64,000 bases of DNA from Tribonema minus (GCA_017506865.1 JAFCMP010000468.1:1-64000), one strand, 5' to 3'; shown: positions 33,983 through 47,456, numbered from the stretch's first letter. The notes: a model not told the origin generated them from the letters alone. Translations and numbers: made by a program.

Positions 33983-36344
33983 GCGTGCCGCACGGCGGCG
34001 GCAACGTGCTCGAGGGTGCCGCAAGACTTGGTGGCTCGCTTCGCCCCATATACTGTTGCAGTGATGGTGTGCCCGCCTTTTGCGCACACTGTGAGCCTAA
34101 ACAAGGCGACCTTTGTACTGTACTGGGAGCTCAAACACGACAAGCCTTACTGCCGTGGTGCGTGTCATTGCTCAGCACATGGGCATTGTAGTAGTGGTAG
34201 AGCCGTTCATTGGTGCCAGGTCAGGGTGGAGTTCAAGTCACGATGGCAGAAGTTGCCTGAGAGGTGTGTGTTTTGCTATAGAGTGCTGTGCCGCTGTGTG
34301 GAACCAGCGGCCAACGGCTATGGCTTTGTGGTACTAGTAGGGTTGGGCTGGTGGAGCACACACTGTACAGTAAAGAAGAGAGAGGAGCGGGGCTGCCATC
34401 TGTTCATGTAAAGGGGACACTGTGCGTGCCATCATGTTGACTTGTGAGGTATATTTGACGCGTGAACGCGTTTTTCAAGCTGCCCCGTGGGTTTGCTATG
34501 CAGCTGCAGAGTGTGCAACGGCTGCGTTGTGAGCATTGGTGAATGACAACTATACTACATGAACTGATGTGCATCAGCTCTTTTGTCTGATGGATGTTCA
34601 CATTGAGCCAGACCAGGACATCCATAGACTTGGCTGTACATAGATTGGTAACTTCAGCCACGCAGATGGTGAATGTGACACGGTGCAAGCGTGATGCAGA
34701 TTGAGTTGTTACGTAAGCTCTGCAGGCTGCCTAAACCGACACAGCTGCGCACCTGGTCAAATCATGAATGTGAGGCACGTTAACCTTGAAATGTATTGGA
34801 GGCAAATGTCATGAACTTTGCAGGTTGCATACACTCGAGTATAGACTTGAAGTTAAGCTGGAATGTGCTGGAGGCGAATGCCATAAGCTTCGCAGGTTGC
34901 ATACTACACCTATGCATAGACAGCGGAGTGCATGTCGAACCAACAAGAGCTGGCATTCAACATGATTGACCTGAATTGCTGCATGAAGATCACAACAAGC
35001 CAGTCAAGCGCCCCGCCTCATCCTACCCCGTCATGTGCTCGGTACTGTCATGCCAAGCGGACAACGACCAAAAAAGCAGGTCCCGGAATGTAGTCATGGT
35101 CAGGCACAACTTCAGATTCAGGGGGAAGGTTGGTGCACGATGGCGCGCACGCATCGTGCCTCAGCCTCCACACCAGTTTCAAGAACCTGCTTGTTAACAA
35201 GATGCGGCGGCGTGCAGGTGCCCATGGCGTGGGGGAACACGCCGTGACGCCGCCTCCCACGCAAGCTCACCCTCGAGGGCCCTCCCCTGCCGTGCCTGTA
35301 GTAGCCTAGCGCTGACAGGGCCCCCTGGTGCACATGAGTGGGGACCGCCGCAGACTCTGCACGCGCACAGCAGAGATACGGCGTGAGCACCCAAGTACAT
35401 GCTCATGCAAGGCCACATAATGAGTGCACGATGGCGATGTGCGTACCCGTCAGGAGTTGAAGTGAAGTTGTATCAAGCGTTCAGCCGCTCAGCATCCAGT
35501 GAACTTCAGCGAGGTAGCGGATGAAGTGATTTCACCCACTAACTCACTCACTCACTCACTCAATGACTCACCTTTCTGTGCTCATGCCGCACCTTCCCCC
35601 ACGAGCGCAACAACAGCGCATAGCGGGCCCAGTGTGTGCCGAACTTCACAACAGCACGGAGCCTGCTGTGCAGAGAAGCAGAGGTGGCGCCTGCATGGCA
35701 CGAGCGTGTGCGCGTCTATAACGCAAGCCTTGCTCGGTCGAGCTCTACTGTGAATAGCTTAGCAGCCAATGCTGCAGCTGTGCACTTGTGTACACGCCAA
35801 CAGCTATGTGCCACAGCGTTGTTGCACGGCGACGCTGCTGGCGCCTTCACTGTCGTCGCCTCCGCCGCAGCCGTCTGGGCAACGCCGCCACAAGAGTGCA
35901 TATACAGCAACCGCATGCGCCGTGTCCATAGCTGAAGGGCGCCCGCCGCGGTGGTGCTGTCAGGCGGAGCACTGCCTTGCAAGTGCGACGCCTTGAAGCT
36001 ACGCCGCGGCCGCGTGCCCCGCGCCTCGCGAGCGACGTGAGCGCGCAAGCCGCGCTGCGTGGGCTGCCGCACATGAGCGCGCCAGGCCACGCCACGCGTG
36101 CGCCGCTTGCGTCGACAGAGAGGCTCATTTGGCGCACACAGGGGCGAAGCGCGCGAGCGCGGCGCGTGTTCCCCTCCGCGGAGAGCGGGTGCTGCGGCCG
36201 CCGCGGACCGCGCCGCCGCGGCGTATCGCAGCGCCGCATTCACACGCCCTGCGATTGCTGCGCGCTGTCGACGTGGCGCCGTTGAGCGCTGCCACTGCTG
36301 GGCGCGCGCGCTCACGGCGGCGACGCTCTGGCGGCGGTGCTGAG

Positions 36345-36398
<54 letters not shown>

Positions 36399-37872
36399 GG
36401 CGCTAGCGCTGCGCGTGGTACGCAGGCTCGAAGCCCTGCGCCACGGTGCGCGCTGCGCGGCGGCGCCTGCGGCGCCCAGCTCCGCGAGCAGCGCCGTCAG
36501 CAGCGCTCTGTGCGGCCGGTCGCCCGTCCAGGTGACCTGGGACTCTGAAGGGCGCGAGCCTTTTCGTTTTTAGTCATGGCACGCACAAGCCTCCGGAGAT
36601 GTAGTTACTGCAAAGCTTGATCTATCGTGTGCTCAGCCCATGCGGTCCAGGACATGAGTATACAGCTTCACTTCCTGAGGCGGGAGAGGTTGAAAAAAAG
36701 GTCTCAGGGTAAGGGCTACTTAGGGTTTGAGCCAGAAACCCTTTTTGGCGCTGATTGCCAGCGTGGTGGTGTTGATGTGCTAAGCGTGGCAGCACGGCTT
36801 AATGGCAATGCAGATGTAATCCCACAGCATGCCGTATACCATGATCTCAATGCAACAGAAAACATGAGGTGGTGATGTTTCAGATTCAAGCAAATGTTGA
36901 GGCAATGGTCTCTGACTTGCTTTAAGCGCAACTTATAAAAGAGGCTCTCTGTTCCGGGTCGCTCGCCCCCCCTTCCTTCAGGAGGGGGGTGCTTTCTTGA
37001 CGTCATGCGCTCTATTGTGCTCCTGGTCTTGATGTAACCTCCCTTGCTTGTACATTGGGCATTTGTGGCCTTGTGAGCAAGTAAGTGGTGACGATGAACA
37101 GCTACCTTGCCACTTGGCAGTTAGCCACTTGGCAGTTACAGTCATCTATCAAACTTAAAATAGTTTCTCAGCATGCCTGGTGTTTTTCGGAAACCAGAAT
37201 CATCACAACTTGCAGGAGAGCAGGCTTCGGGCCTGCCAGCGGTCTCCATCTTGAGCGGTCATCGTCAAAAAATGTAGATGCATGCATTGGTGCCAGCATA
37301 TCAACAAATTCGACACTTCAAGCTCTTTCTCTGTGGCTCAAAGCTCTGTGATTATCCTACAAAATATGCGGATGCCCAAACTGCCTGCACCACCATGCAA
37401 TGACCGTGTCATGAGACCTGGAGGTGCCCAAGACGCGCTGGGACAGGAGCCCAAACAGTGCCATAAGGTGCATGCCACACAACAGCAAAGAACGAAAAAC
37501 GTCCTTGCATGATGTCACTGAAGCGATGCAAACGCAGTGGTGTGCTGAGGCAGCGCAGCCACGGCAGACCACCGCTTCGCAATCTCTCCACTAGAGCCGT
37601 TGTTGTGGCCAGAGTTGCTCCTGGACACCTGAGAACGGCTCCGTGCCTGATCAAGTGCTGCACGCGCACCGCCTCAAAGTTTAGCGCGTGCCCCGTCTGT
37701 GCGCAGCGCGTTCCCTATGTGCGGGTAACTGCCACCATGCCGTCGTCAAAAATCATGATGTGGCATGCGCGCAGTCGTCAAAAATTGTGATGTGGCATAC
37801 GCGCAGTCGTCGCGCGCATCAACGGAGCTGAGCGCGTCAGTGCTCCGTGCATCGGCGTGTCGGCGTTCTAAC

Positions 37873-38125
37873 TGTAGTGAGGCAACCCTAGGTGGAGCAG
37901 TAGTTGAAGTAGGGCTTGCAGTGCGAATGCCTTTTGTGCAGTAATCAGACACGACTTTAACCTTCAACATGGCACAGCTTCTTCTGCTTCTACCTGTTTA
38001 GCCAAGCTTGCATATCAGGGTGATATTGCACTTGGGCAGGGCGCTCCGGTCCACCTCCCACGGCACCAGGCAGTGGGCATTGTCGTACAGGTTGAAATGC
38101 GTTGCATTGACCACCTGGGCGCACA
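37873..38125. mobile_element. 253-bp short mobile element in unit 3
   Basis: Units 1, 2 and 4 read TTCTAACGCGCCATGG at this place. Here the insert starts TGTAGTGAGGCAACC and ends CTGGGCGCACA, with TAAC on both sides as a likely 4-bp target duplication. TG...CA ends with a short duplication would fit a solo terminal repeat of an LTR-type element or a MITE-like element; it has no coding capacity. Its right end is shared with the element in unit 2. It looks young, since it post-dates the unit duplications. Confidence 0.65.
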
Positions 38126-38652
38126 TAACGCGCCATGGCGTGCAGTCAGTGCTCAGCTTGTCAGCGCTCCGTGCGTGACCACTCAGCGCGTCAGCGCTCA
38201 GCAAGTCATGGCGTGCGACGCTCACCGCGTGCACATACCAAAAGCGTCAGCGCTTGATGCGTCAGCGCGCTGCATGCATGTGCGGCAACGAGCAAGTTTG
38301 TGTGGACCGTCAATGTTTTTGATCCGCCCGGGCCGCTGCAGTAATTACAGGCTGACACTGCCTGGTGTCAAAACATGACGGCATCGCTCAGCCAGAGCAT
38401 GACGAGACACACTGTGGCATCCTAGCCCGCGCACGTTGAAAGTGATCATTTCTGGTATGCCGCCCAGCCAGATCTTTCCCGCAAACGCCAGAAAAGGTGG
38501 GTCGAGCGTTGGACCGTTAAAGCCACCCCCGTGAGAGAAGGAAGGCAGCAGCGCCAGCGCTGGCGCGGCTTCATCAGTCACTCTTAGCTGCTCGAAGTCT
38601 TCAAGACACACAGTCTTTAAAGACTCGCAATCGTAGTCAGACCGGCACCACC

Positions 38653-39883
38653 ATGATGGGAGCACGCATCCTGCTCGGTTTCGCCATGGCCCTAGCCACC
38701 GCGTACAGCTGCACGACAGAGGTGTGGCAGGCCGGTGGCGTGAAGAAATGCGTTGACCCCTGCGACTACAGCAATGTCATATGGGACAGGCACGGTGAGT
38801 GCAGTGCAATCTTCGACACTTGAATCGGCCACGACAGGCCAGCGCTTTGCGTGCAGGCCTGGTGTTAACCGCGTGAAAGCATTGGTGAACCAACGCTACT
38901 GCTGTACGAACGAGACCTCGCACTAAGCTGCGCACCACTAGTAGATTAGGTGGCTCAGCAGTGTTTGCGCTTGGCTCCCCGCGGGACTACACTGCAACAG
39001 CAAGCCGGCTCGAGCTCATGCTTTCCATCTGCCGCCGTCTGCTGCCTGCCACAGGCAACGCCATGTGCCTGCAGTACCAGCTGACAACAGGCGGTCAACA
39101 GATCTGGTGAGGCGCATCTTTGCCGATAGCAATTGCTGCTTGCATTTGTAGCATTGAAGAAAGATGCTCGCTGCATGCATGTACCGTGGTAAGCTTTCAG
39201 GGTACCTATTGAATGTTGAAGCTTGGTTTCGTCAAGAGATGATCTGCATGAGCTTCAAACCACCAAGGAGGCGCTCCACCAAATCATGCCTGAATACATT
39301 TTAATGCCTGTGATCATTCATGTAGTAAGCTCTTAAATTGAGTCGCAGTCCTCCAGTACTTGAGCTCTACTGTAGGCATGTCAAGGAAGCCTTCGCAGAT
39401 CTACTAGTATACACATGGCGTGCTCAGTGGGTGTGCAACAGGCGGCCTACTCTTTTGTGTAAAGGTCTTCAAAGCACTGACAGCTGCTTGGCCCCGTGTG
39501 CTCCAGATGTAATGCTCTAGCTCTTGCACACGCCATTCCGCGCATACATGAAGGCCATGCATCATTGTTGTTTCAGCGCAGTGAGCCGCATCGCATGTCT
39601 GCATTGGCTTGCAGTGCCAGGCCTCAGCACTGCTGCCCAGAGCCGCTCTAACGCCGCTGTGACGCCGCTTCCGCCGCCCTGCAGCCCGTGGTCCAACATC
39701 GCGTACGACGCCGCCGGTACGCCGCTGTGCATGGTCTCACAGAACAATAAGGAGCTGTGCAAGACGTCCAGCATCGCCTACGACCATGCGCACCGGCCCG
39801 TGTGCGTGTCCACAGGCGACGGCTTCAGCTGCCCTGCCGAGAGGATCAAGTACAACGACGCGCACGACCTTTACTGCGCCTGA
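38653..39883 (+). CDS. Secreted ten-cysteine protein with four C-x14-C modules, array copy 3
   Basis: Exons 38653-38794, 39055-39106 and 39685-39883 are in phase and give 130 residues. The protein matches copy 1 except YDAAG for YDADG in module 2 and RIKY and DLYC for RIRY and DPYC in module 4. All ten cysteines and all four spacings are kept. The splice sites match copy 1 (donors GTGAGTGC and GTGAGGCG). Confidence 0.8.
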
Positions 39884-42116
39884 GCGTGCCGCACGGCGGC
39901 GGCGACGCGCTTATGGGTGCCGCAAGCAATGGTGGCTTGCTTTGCGCCCCGTGGCCACTGTTGCAGCGACTCTGTGCCCGCCTTCTGCGTTCCGACTGCA
40001 GTACTGTGAGCTCAAACAAGCCTGGGCCTTCCGCACGGAGCGTCTGTGCAGTTCCGCTGTGTGTAATTGCTCAGCACATGCACACTGTAGTAGTGGCCTC
40101 TAGTAGTTGCAATGATAGAAGTAGCGTGCTAGTGAGATGTCAAGTCACAATGGCAGAAGTTGCCTGAGAGGTGTGTGTTTTGCTGTAGAGTGCTGTGCCG
40201 CTGTGTGACACCAGCGGGCAACAGCCATGGCTTTGTGATGAGGTTGGGCTGGCAGAGCACAAACTGTACAGTGAACACGCGAGAGTCGCGAAGCCGCCAC
40301 CTGTTCCATGTGAAGGGGACACTGTGTGTGCCATCTTGTTGGCCGCTTTGTGAGCATTGATGAATGACAACCATTCCATATGAACTGATGTGCATCAGCT
40401 CTTTTGTCTGAGTGTTGTTCACGTGGAGCAAGACCAGGACATCCACTGACTTGGCTGTACATAGATTCGTAACTTTGTACACGCACTTGGTGGATGTGAG
40501 ACTGGTGCAATCATTATGCAGCAGATTGAATTGTTGCATAAGCTCTACAGGCTGCCTGATTCGACACAGCTGCGCACCTGGTCAAATCATGAATGTGAGG
40601 CACATGAAATGTCACTGTGTTGGAGGCGAATGCCATAAACTTTGCAGGTTGCATGGGACATTGTGTATAAACTAAACGTTAAGCTGGAATGTGCTGGAGG
40701 CGAATGCCACAAGCTTCGCAGGTTGCATACTACACCTATGCAAAGACAGTGGAGTGTATGTCGAACCAACGGGAGCTGGCATTTAATATGATTGACCCGA
40801 ATTGCTGCATGAAGATCACAACAAGCCAGTCAAGCGCCCCGCCTCATCCTACCCCGTCATGTGCTCGGTACTGTCATGCCAAGCGGACAACGCCCAAAAA
40901 GGCAGGTCCCGGAATGTAGTCATGGTCAGGCACATCTTCAGATTCAGGGGGAAGGTTGGTGCACGATGGCGCGCACGCATCGTGCCTCAGCCTCCACACC
41001 AGTTTCAAGAACCTGCTTGTTGACAAGATGCGGCGGCGTGCAGGTGCCCATGGCGTGGGGGAACACGCCGTGACACCGCCTCCCACGCAAGCTCACCCTC
41101 GAGGGCCCTCCCCTGCCGTGCCTGTAGTAGCCCAGCGCTGACAGGGTCCCCTGGTGCACATGAGTGGGGACCGCCGCAGACTCTGCACGCGCACAGCAGA
41201 GATACGGCGTGAGCACCCAAGTACATGCTCATGCAAGGCCACATAATGAGTGCACGATGGCGATGTGCGTACCCGTCAGGAGTTGAAGTGAACTTGTATC
41301 AAGCGTTCAGCCGCTCAGCATCCAGTGAACTTCAGCGAGGTAGCGGATGAAGTGATTTCACCCACTAACTCACTCACTCACTCACTCAATGACTCACCTT
41401 TCTGTGCTCATGCCGCACCTTCCCCCATGAGCGCGCCAACAGCGCTTAGCGGGCCCAGCGTGTGCCGAACTTCACAACAGCGCGGAGCCTGCTGTGCAGA
41501 GAAGCAGAGCTGGAGCCTGCATGGCACGAGCGTGTGCGCGTCTATAACGCAAGCCTTGCTCGGTCGAGCTCTACTGTGAATAGCTTAGCAGCCAATCCTG
41601 CATCTGTGCACTTGTGTACACGCCAACAGCTATGTGCCACAGCGTTGTTGCACGGCGACGCTGCTGGCGCCTTCACTGTCGTCGCCTCCGCCGCAGCCGT
41701 CTGGGCAACGCCGCCACAAGAGTGCATATACAGCAACCACATGCGCCGTGTCCACAGCTGAAGGGCGCCCGCCGCGATGGTGCTGTCAGGCGGAGCACTG
41801 CCTTGCAAGTGCAACGCCTTGAAGCTACGCCGCGGCCGCGTGCCCCGCGCCTCGCGAGCGACGTGAGCGCGCAAGCCGCGCTGCGTGGGCTGCCGCACAT
41901 GAGCGCGCCAGGCCACGCCACGCGTGCGCCGCTTGCGTCGACAGAGAGGCTCATTTGGCGCACACGGGGGCGAACCGCGCGAGCGCGGCGCGTGTTCCCC
42001 TCCGCGGAGAGCGGGTGCTGCGGCCGCCGCGGACCGCGCCGCCGCGGCGTATCGCAGCGCCGCATTCACAAGCCCTGCGATTGCTGCGCGCTGTCGACGT
42101 GGCGCCATTGAGCGCT

Positions 42117-42386
42117 CCCCAAGTCAAAAAGGCCAAGACGGCGAAGCCATGGCGTCAGCCGGCGCTTGCGTCGGACGATATCCTGTTCCAGGACGAGTTA
42201 TTCAATCTTCTTTTGTCCCGTCCCGGTTTTGTTTCGACGGGCGATATGCCAGAAATTACCTTGAAGGAAGCGATACAGTTCTTCGGGGAAGCCCTCACCG
42301 ACAACTCCAAAGAATTCTGGCTCCCTGCGGCTCTGTACGACCAGCTACAGGCACTTGCCAAGAAAGCCAACAGGCTCCCCTTTTGA
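42117..42386 (+). CDS. C-terminal piece of an unrecognised protein, cut at the left junction
   Basis: The frame reads PQVKKAKTAKPWRQPALASD, then DELFNLLLSRPGFVSTGDMP, then an acidic/helical part ending KKANRLPF and a stop at 42386. It has normal amino-acid composition, unlike the low-complexity frames of the array. Its start is missing because the array sequence abuts it directly. No family is recognised. Confidence 0.45.
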   Translation, partial: PQVKKAKTAKPWRQPALASDDILFQDELFNLLLSRPGFVSTGDMPEITLKEAIQFFGEALTDNSKEFWLPAALYDQLQALAKKANRLPF

Positions 42387-42632
42387 ATGAACGCACTTTA
42401 GGGTCTATGCACTGTTGAGCTTACGCTGTTTGCAAATGTGACACGGCTTGCACTGTTGAGCTTTTGCAGCTGAATGCGCTTCTGGCCAACAGAATTGTCT
42501 CTGTGCTGTGTCGTATGCGTGCGCTGTTTGCACATATGATGCAGAGTTGCGACGAAAAAAAAATATGCAAGATAGGTCAACAGCGTTGCAGATGCCGACG
42601 ATGACCACATGACCTGCAACCAGTTTGCGGAT

Positions 42633-43035
42633 GCAGCGGGGCTACGATTACTGGGATGACATCATCGGCGAGTGCATCCAGAACCCCGGCGACATTGTGA
42701 GCGTCGTCAACGAGACCAATGAGACTCGCACCTGCTACACTCGCAATACGCTCGAGCGCCACTTCAAGGCACAGATCACATAGCGCATCGCGGAGAAGTA
42801 TGATATTACCGGCACGCAGGTCTTCGGCCCGAACCGCGAGGCCATGTCGTGGGCGCAGCTGGGCGCTCTGGGCATCGAGTACACGCCCTCTGTCTCCGAG
42901 ATGGAGGACATCGACACCGCGTGGGGGGAGCTTGATGACAAGCTCACGCCGCAGCAAGTGCAGGACAAGCTTCAGGAGCTGCAGAGCATGGCTGCAACAC
43001 CGGAGCAGATCGCCGCATGGCAAGCATCGCACTGA
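42633..43035 (+). pseudogene. Unrecognised protein-like segment, apparently broken
   Basis: Starts MQRGYDYWDDIIGECIQNPG and includes CYTRNTLERHFKAQ, then FGPNREAMSWAQLG, ending in a helical segment TPQQVQDKLQELQSM with a stop at 43035. The composition is that of a real globular protein, but the segment is not one continuous open frame. No family is recognised and the origin is unknown. Confidence 0.4.
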
Positions 43036-43069
43036 ACTGTGGTGCGCTCAAAACGACGGTTTCATGTTT

Positions 43070-43088
43070 CGAACCCTAACCCTAGCCG
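43070..43088. repeat. Short CCCTAACCCTA remnant before the beta-helix gene
   Basis: Two telomere-type units about 200 bp before the start. Confidence 0.5.
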
Positions 43089-43280
43089 TGACCTTTCCAG
43101 TGACGTAGAACTTAAGGTCGCTGTCGATCGCATGTATTGCGCAGCAGTATTTTCTCAGCCAACCCTCACAACTAGCCTACCCAAAGATGTCGAGGTGTCT
43201 CACATACAGAGTTTGAACATTGCGCAGCGTGGGATTTTCACTCGACAAATGAAGCTAAGTGACCCACAGACAGATGCCTC

Positions 43281-46200
43281 ATGCAACAACCTTTTAAGTT
43301 TTTTGTACGTCCTTTCAGAAATTTCTCCTGCCGCATCAGTGCAGCTTGTACTCGAGGCGCCATGGCCTGTGCGGTGATAGCATGGCTGATAGGAATCGTC
43401 TTGACGGTGGCTGCCGGATATGTTCCGACCAAGTGCCTCTTGGCTCCCCAGACCATGGTGGTGGACGGGCCCGCGAGCGCTGGCGCCCTGACGACTGCAG
43501 CAGCTTGTGCCAATGCAACCATTGACGTGACATGGCGAGGCGACGTGACGATCCGGCAGCAGATCGTTGTGGGTAATGGGACCACGATGCGCATGAGCGG
43601 CGCCGCATCTTCTAGTGTCATGAGAGGTCACCTCCGAGGCAGCAATCGGTTGATGGTCGTCTCTCGAGGAGCCGACGTCACGCTCGACAGCATGCACCTG
43701 ACGAACGTCAATTACTCCCGAGGAGGGGCAGTCCTTGTTGGTGAAAACGGGCGACTGACCCTGCAGTCGTGCTTCCTGTCGAACAACACCGGTTTCGTAT
43801 CCGGAGGCGCCATATCCAGTACAGGCGGCGTTGTCGTCGCGCGTGGGTCGACGTTTATCAACAACTATGTTGATGATGGTGACTATAGTAGCGGGGGTGC
43901 TATAGACCTCTCAGATGGTACTTTGATTTTGCTGTACTCGACTTTCGTGAACAACACGGCTTACTACGGTGGAGGCATCAGCGTCGATACGGCCATCGTG
44001 CGAGCCTCAACATTTTCTGGTAATCGAGCAACATGTGAGCATTGTCATGGCGGCATGTAATGAATATTGCTCGCTCACTTTTTGTGCATTTGCCGCACAT
44101 CTACTTGACAATGCTTGCGGCAGCAGGGTGAGCCCTGGATCCATGCACCGCATTGTGTCGTTGTCGCTTAGCCTACCTCAGTAGTACCTCATCAGAGGAT
44201 ATTGCTTGAGCCTCAGCTGGACGAATGCGACTGCGCCCCGTGTGTCACGAGCCCATAATCTGTACATGTGCTACCTAGTAGTACGTGCTTGCGGGTTCAG
44301 GAGGAGCCGTGTATGCTTATAGGGATGCATTTTCGTGATAATTGAACAGCATACTCTGCCTGTGTCACAGCATCAGGAGGAGCCGTGTATGCAGATGGCG
44401 ACGCCTTCTTCAGGGATTCCTTTTTTGCCGACAATGTAGCAGGTAAGTCAATGCGCGTAATCGGTTTATTTAATAATATGCCAATCTGCGTGCTCCAATC
44501 ATTACGTGTGTAGCGCAGGTTTCATCGCAGCTGCCATTCTGCGTTGTCCGATCACGAAGTGTTCCATATCAAGCGCTTTCAAATTGGTGGCTGGTCTCCA
44601 CTGAGTCTCACTGCCATGGCCACATCTCTCACCGCACATTTGCCCTGTGCGCATTGTGCAGGTGCACGAGGTGGAGCTATTTTTGGAGGTAGCCGCTCAC
44701 TGTCTGTGATGAACTCGACTGTTGAGGGAGACAAAGCAGGTAAAATCTGTGCGGTCGATCACATCTTGGTGCGTGCTTTCATGCAATGACAGTGGCCGCG
44801 GCCGTCAGGACAAAATTGACACGCGTCATCCCCATTGAGGGTCACTTTGTATTTCGCAGGTCGTACTGGAGGCGGGCTGTATGTCCACATCGGGAAGCTT
44901 ACGATAGCCGACTCCAGTCTGATCAACAACAAAGCAGGTTGGTTCTGCGTGCGTGCAGCGCTGTTAATGGTGGACGCCGGCGCGGTCCCATCCGTACTCA
45001 CAGCTGAAAAGCCTTTGCCGCGTGCAAGCTTCGGCGATATTCGCGCTGTCCTGCTCTTCGGCATGACCTGTCATACTATCGCGCTGCGATTGCAGGAAAT
45101 GGTGGAGCTATTGCCATTGGCGTCGGCATCCTGAATGTGGCAAACTCGAGGTTAACTGGCGACGCTGCAGGTGATGTCCGGACGTTTGCGGCGTGCTTGC
45201 AGCGCACATGAGCCAGCCTTACGATGATTGCCGACGTTGCGGTGTTGCTGTGCAGACGCACAAGCCGGACAAGGTGGTGCTATCCGACTGCTGACCCATG
45301 CAGAATTACTGTCGTCGTCTAGGTTCAGTGCGGCAACCTCAAGCACATCACGGAGCTCGTCAACGACTTCATTTGACTCGTATGAGTACCAACTTCCACA
45401 GTGATCGGCCAGCTTTTGAACTGCACATTCGAGGGCAACACGGCTGCTTTCGGAGGCGCGATCGCCATTCAGTGGGAGCTTCATAACTTCAATGTGAGCC
45501 AGTGTGTTTTCTCCGATAATTCTGCGTGGGCCGGCGGGGGCGGCGCCATCCTTCAGGTCGGAGAATACGACACCTTGACCATCGACGTCAACGCCGACTC
45601 GTCTTTTGAGGGCAACAGCGCGCACTGTTGCTATGCCGGCGGGATCCATATTGGTGTAGGGTCCTCATGCGTCGACGCGGATTCTGGGTATGGGACAAAC
45701 TGGTGAGTGCACATTTGATTTCACCTGCAGCAAACGCGTCGATGCGCGTGCCTCACCTGTCACATGCTCGTTGCTGTTCGCAGGCCATGCTGCGGTGCCG
45801 GCACGTATATTAGGACAGATGCGATTGGGCCCGCATGCGTGCCGTGCACCGCTGACACGGTGGACTGCACCGCAGTCGGCGCGACGCTGCTGACCCTGCC
45901 GCTTTCACCGGGCTACTGGAGAGAGAACGACGCCATGGTTCCCAGCATCATCAGGGCGTGTCCCAATCGCCAAGCTTGTGTGGGCGGCACGGGCGTCTCG
46001 GACTGGACTCAGGAGGCTGGAGTGTGGAGACTCAGTCCGGGCTGGTCGGCGGATGCGTATTGCGCTACGGGATATCAGGGACCATGTAAGTGGCACTGAC
46101 TCTTGTTGCACCTGCCGGCGATCCATACCTCACTCTTTCTTTCGTCCGCTCGTAGATTGCGCCGTGCGCGCTGACGGCTACGCGGCGGTGACGGGCTACA

Positions 46201-47456
46201 AGTGCGTGGAATGCACTTCCGGCATCGTGGGAGCCGTCGTCGTCGGCATGGTAGTCCTCTTCGCCGTCGTGGGCTTGGGTCTTTGGGTCCTGTTCGCGGC
46301 GGCATCGGGACTGGGGGAAGGCGCCGACGCCACGAGCACCTTCGCAGCCGCGAGCGGCACGCTGAAGCTAGCGCAGGCCTGCGTGATCGTCGCGAGACAC
46401 CTGCGGACCCCGGTAATCGTGATGCAAATCCTGACCCAGTTCGTCAGCATCACCGGCGTCGCCCTGCCGCTGCAGTACCTCGACTTCCTGCAGGTCATGG
46501 ACCTGATCTCGCTGGACCTGCGGTGGCTGACTTCTCCCGAGTGCGTGCTGCACCTCAGCTTCTACCAAAGACTGCTCCTGACCACGCTGGTCCCGCTGGG
46601 CATAGCCGGAGTCATATTCGCTCCGCGCGCGTACCGCTGGTGCAGGCCGCGGTCCGTCGGCGCCAAGCTGCAGCGCGTGTGCGAGCAGGACCTGCACGTT
46701 CTGCTGGTGTTCGCCTTCCTCGTCTACTCGGGCGTCTCCCTGACGATATTCCAGACCTTTGCCTGCGACAACCTCGAATACGACGGCCCAGACGGCACGT
46801 GGTACCTCCGCGCGGACTACAGAATTCAGTGCCGCACGCCGGAACATGCAGCGTATGGTATCTATGCCGCGGTCATGTTGCTGGTGTACCCGTTAGGCAT
46901 CCCTGCGGCATTTGCCTGGATGATCAGGCTGGGCGCCGCCGACGTCCGCGAGCGCTCTGCGCTGACGGCCGCAACCTCCTTCCTGCGCAAGCCGTACTCA
47001 TCTCACGCCTCCTACTGGGAGTGCGCGGAATGCTTGCGGCGGCTGCTGCTGGCGGGCCTTCTCGTCTTCATCATGCCCGGCGAGGCGGGACAGACGGCGA
47101 TGGCGTGCGTCTTCGCCGTATTCGCCGGCATGGTCTACGAGTCCGTTCGACCTCACGAGGAGACGGGCGAGGAGTGGCTTTATAGACTCGGCTACGGCAT
47201 TATTGCAGCGAGCATGCTCACTTCGCTGTTGATACAGGTCAAGTACGTCGACGAGTACAGTCAGGACGCCATTGGCAAGCTGCTCATAGCGCTCAATGTG
47301 ATATTGTTAGTCGCAGCGTTTACTCAGGCGTTCCTAGTATACCGGAAAGTCAAGACAACGGCAGGCCCCTGGGCCATACGTCAAAACTCCTGGTTAGGGC
47401 TGCGCAGGCGCGAAACGCCGCACCTACAAGAGGTCGAGCCGGCCCCCACTTCCTGA
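43281..47456 (+). CDS. Large beta-helix (Pmp-like repeat) protein with C-terminal multi-pass membrane domain
   Basis: Exons: 43281-44034 (start at ATG 43281 or, better for a signal/anchor, ATG 43362), 44371-44442, 44662-44739, 44860-44937, 45096-45170, one starting at 45256, 45402-45702, 45784-46085 and 46156-47456. Phases match everywhere except the junction between 45256 and 45402, which is unresolved. The N-terminus has a hydrophobic anchor, followed by parallel beta-helix repeats of the polymorphic-outer-membrane type (SGGAISS, SGGAIDL, RGGAIFGG, FGGAIAI). Exons 2-5 each encode one rung and are 72-78 bases long, all phase 1. A Cys-rich membrane-proximal part (CCGAGTY, CVPCTADTVDC, GYKCVECTSG) leads into about eight or nine transmembrane helices. 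Similar beta-helix/7TM-like surface proteins are, as I recall, expanded in haptophytes and stramenopiles; the function is unknown (adhesion or sensing is inferred). Confidence 0.85.
44296..44345 (+). repeat. Decayed duplicate of beta-helix gene exon 2
   Basis: TCAGGAGGAGCCGTGTATGC, the start of exon 2 at about 44373, also occurs at about 44304, followed by a drifted version of the exon and a stop. It lies in the intron just before exon 2 and appears unused. Confidence 0.7.

Larger units (their letters stand above)
31225..36998 (+). repeat. Tandem array unit 2 (5.77 kb)
   Basis: Same order of landmarks as unit 1. It differs by a 109-bp inserted palindromic element (31632-31740), a damaged exon 1 of the Cys-module gene, and a replaced or shortened intron 2 (about 33240-33780). 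Confidence 0.9.

Noticed and set aside
37873-38125. Calling this element a confirmed solo LTR
   Set aside because: TG...CA ends and a 4-bp duplication are suggestive only; no internal part or second copy with a primer-binding site is in the window.
42633-43035. Assigning the segment to a giant-virus or Polinton-like origin
   Set aside because: The composition is compatible, but no hallmark gene (capsid, packaging ATPase, protein-primed polymerase, integrase) is present in the insert.
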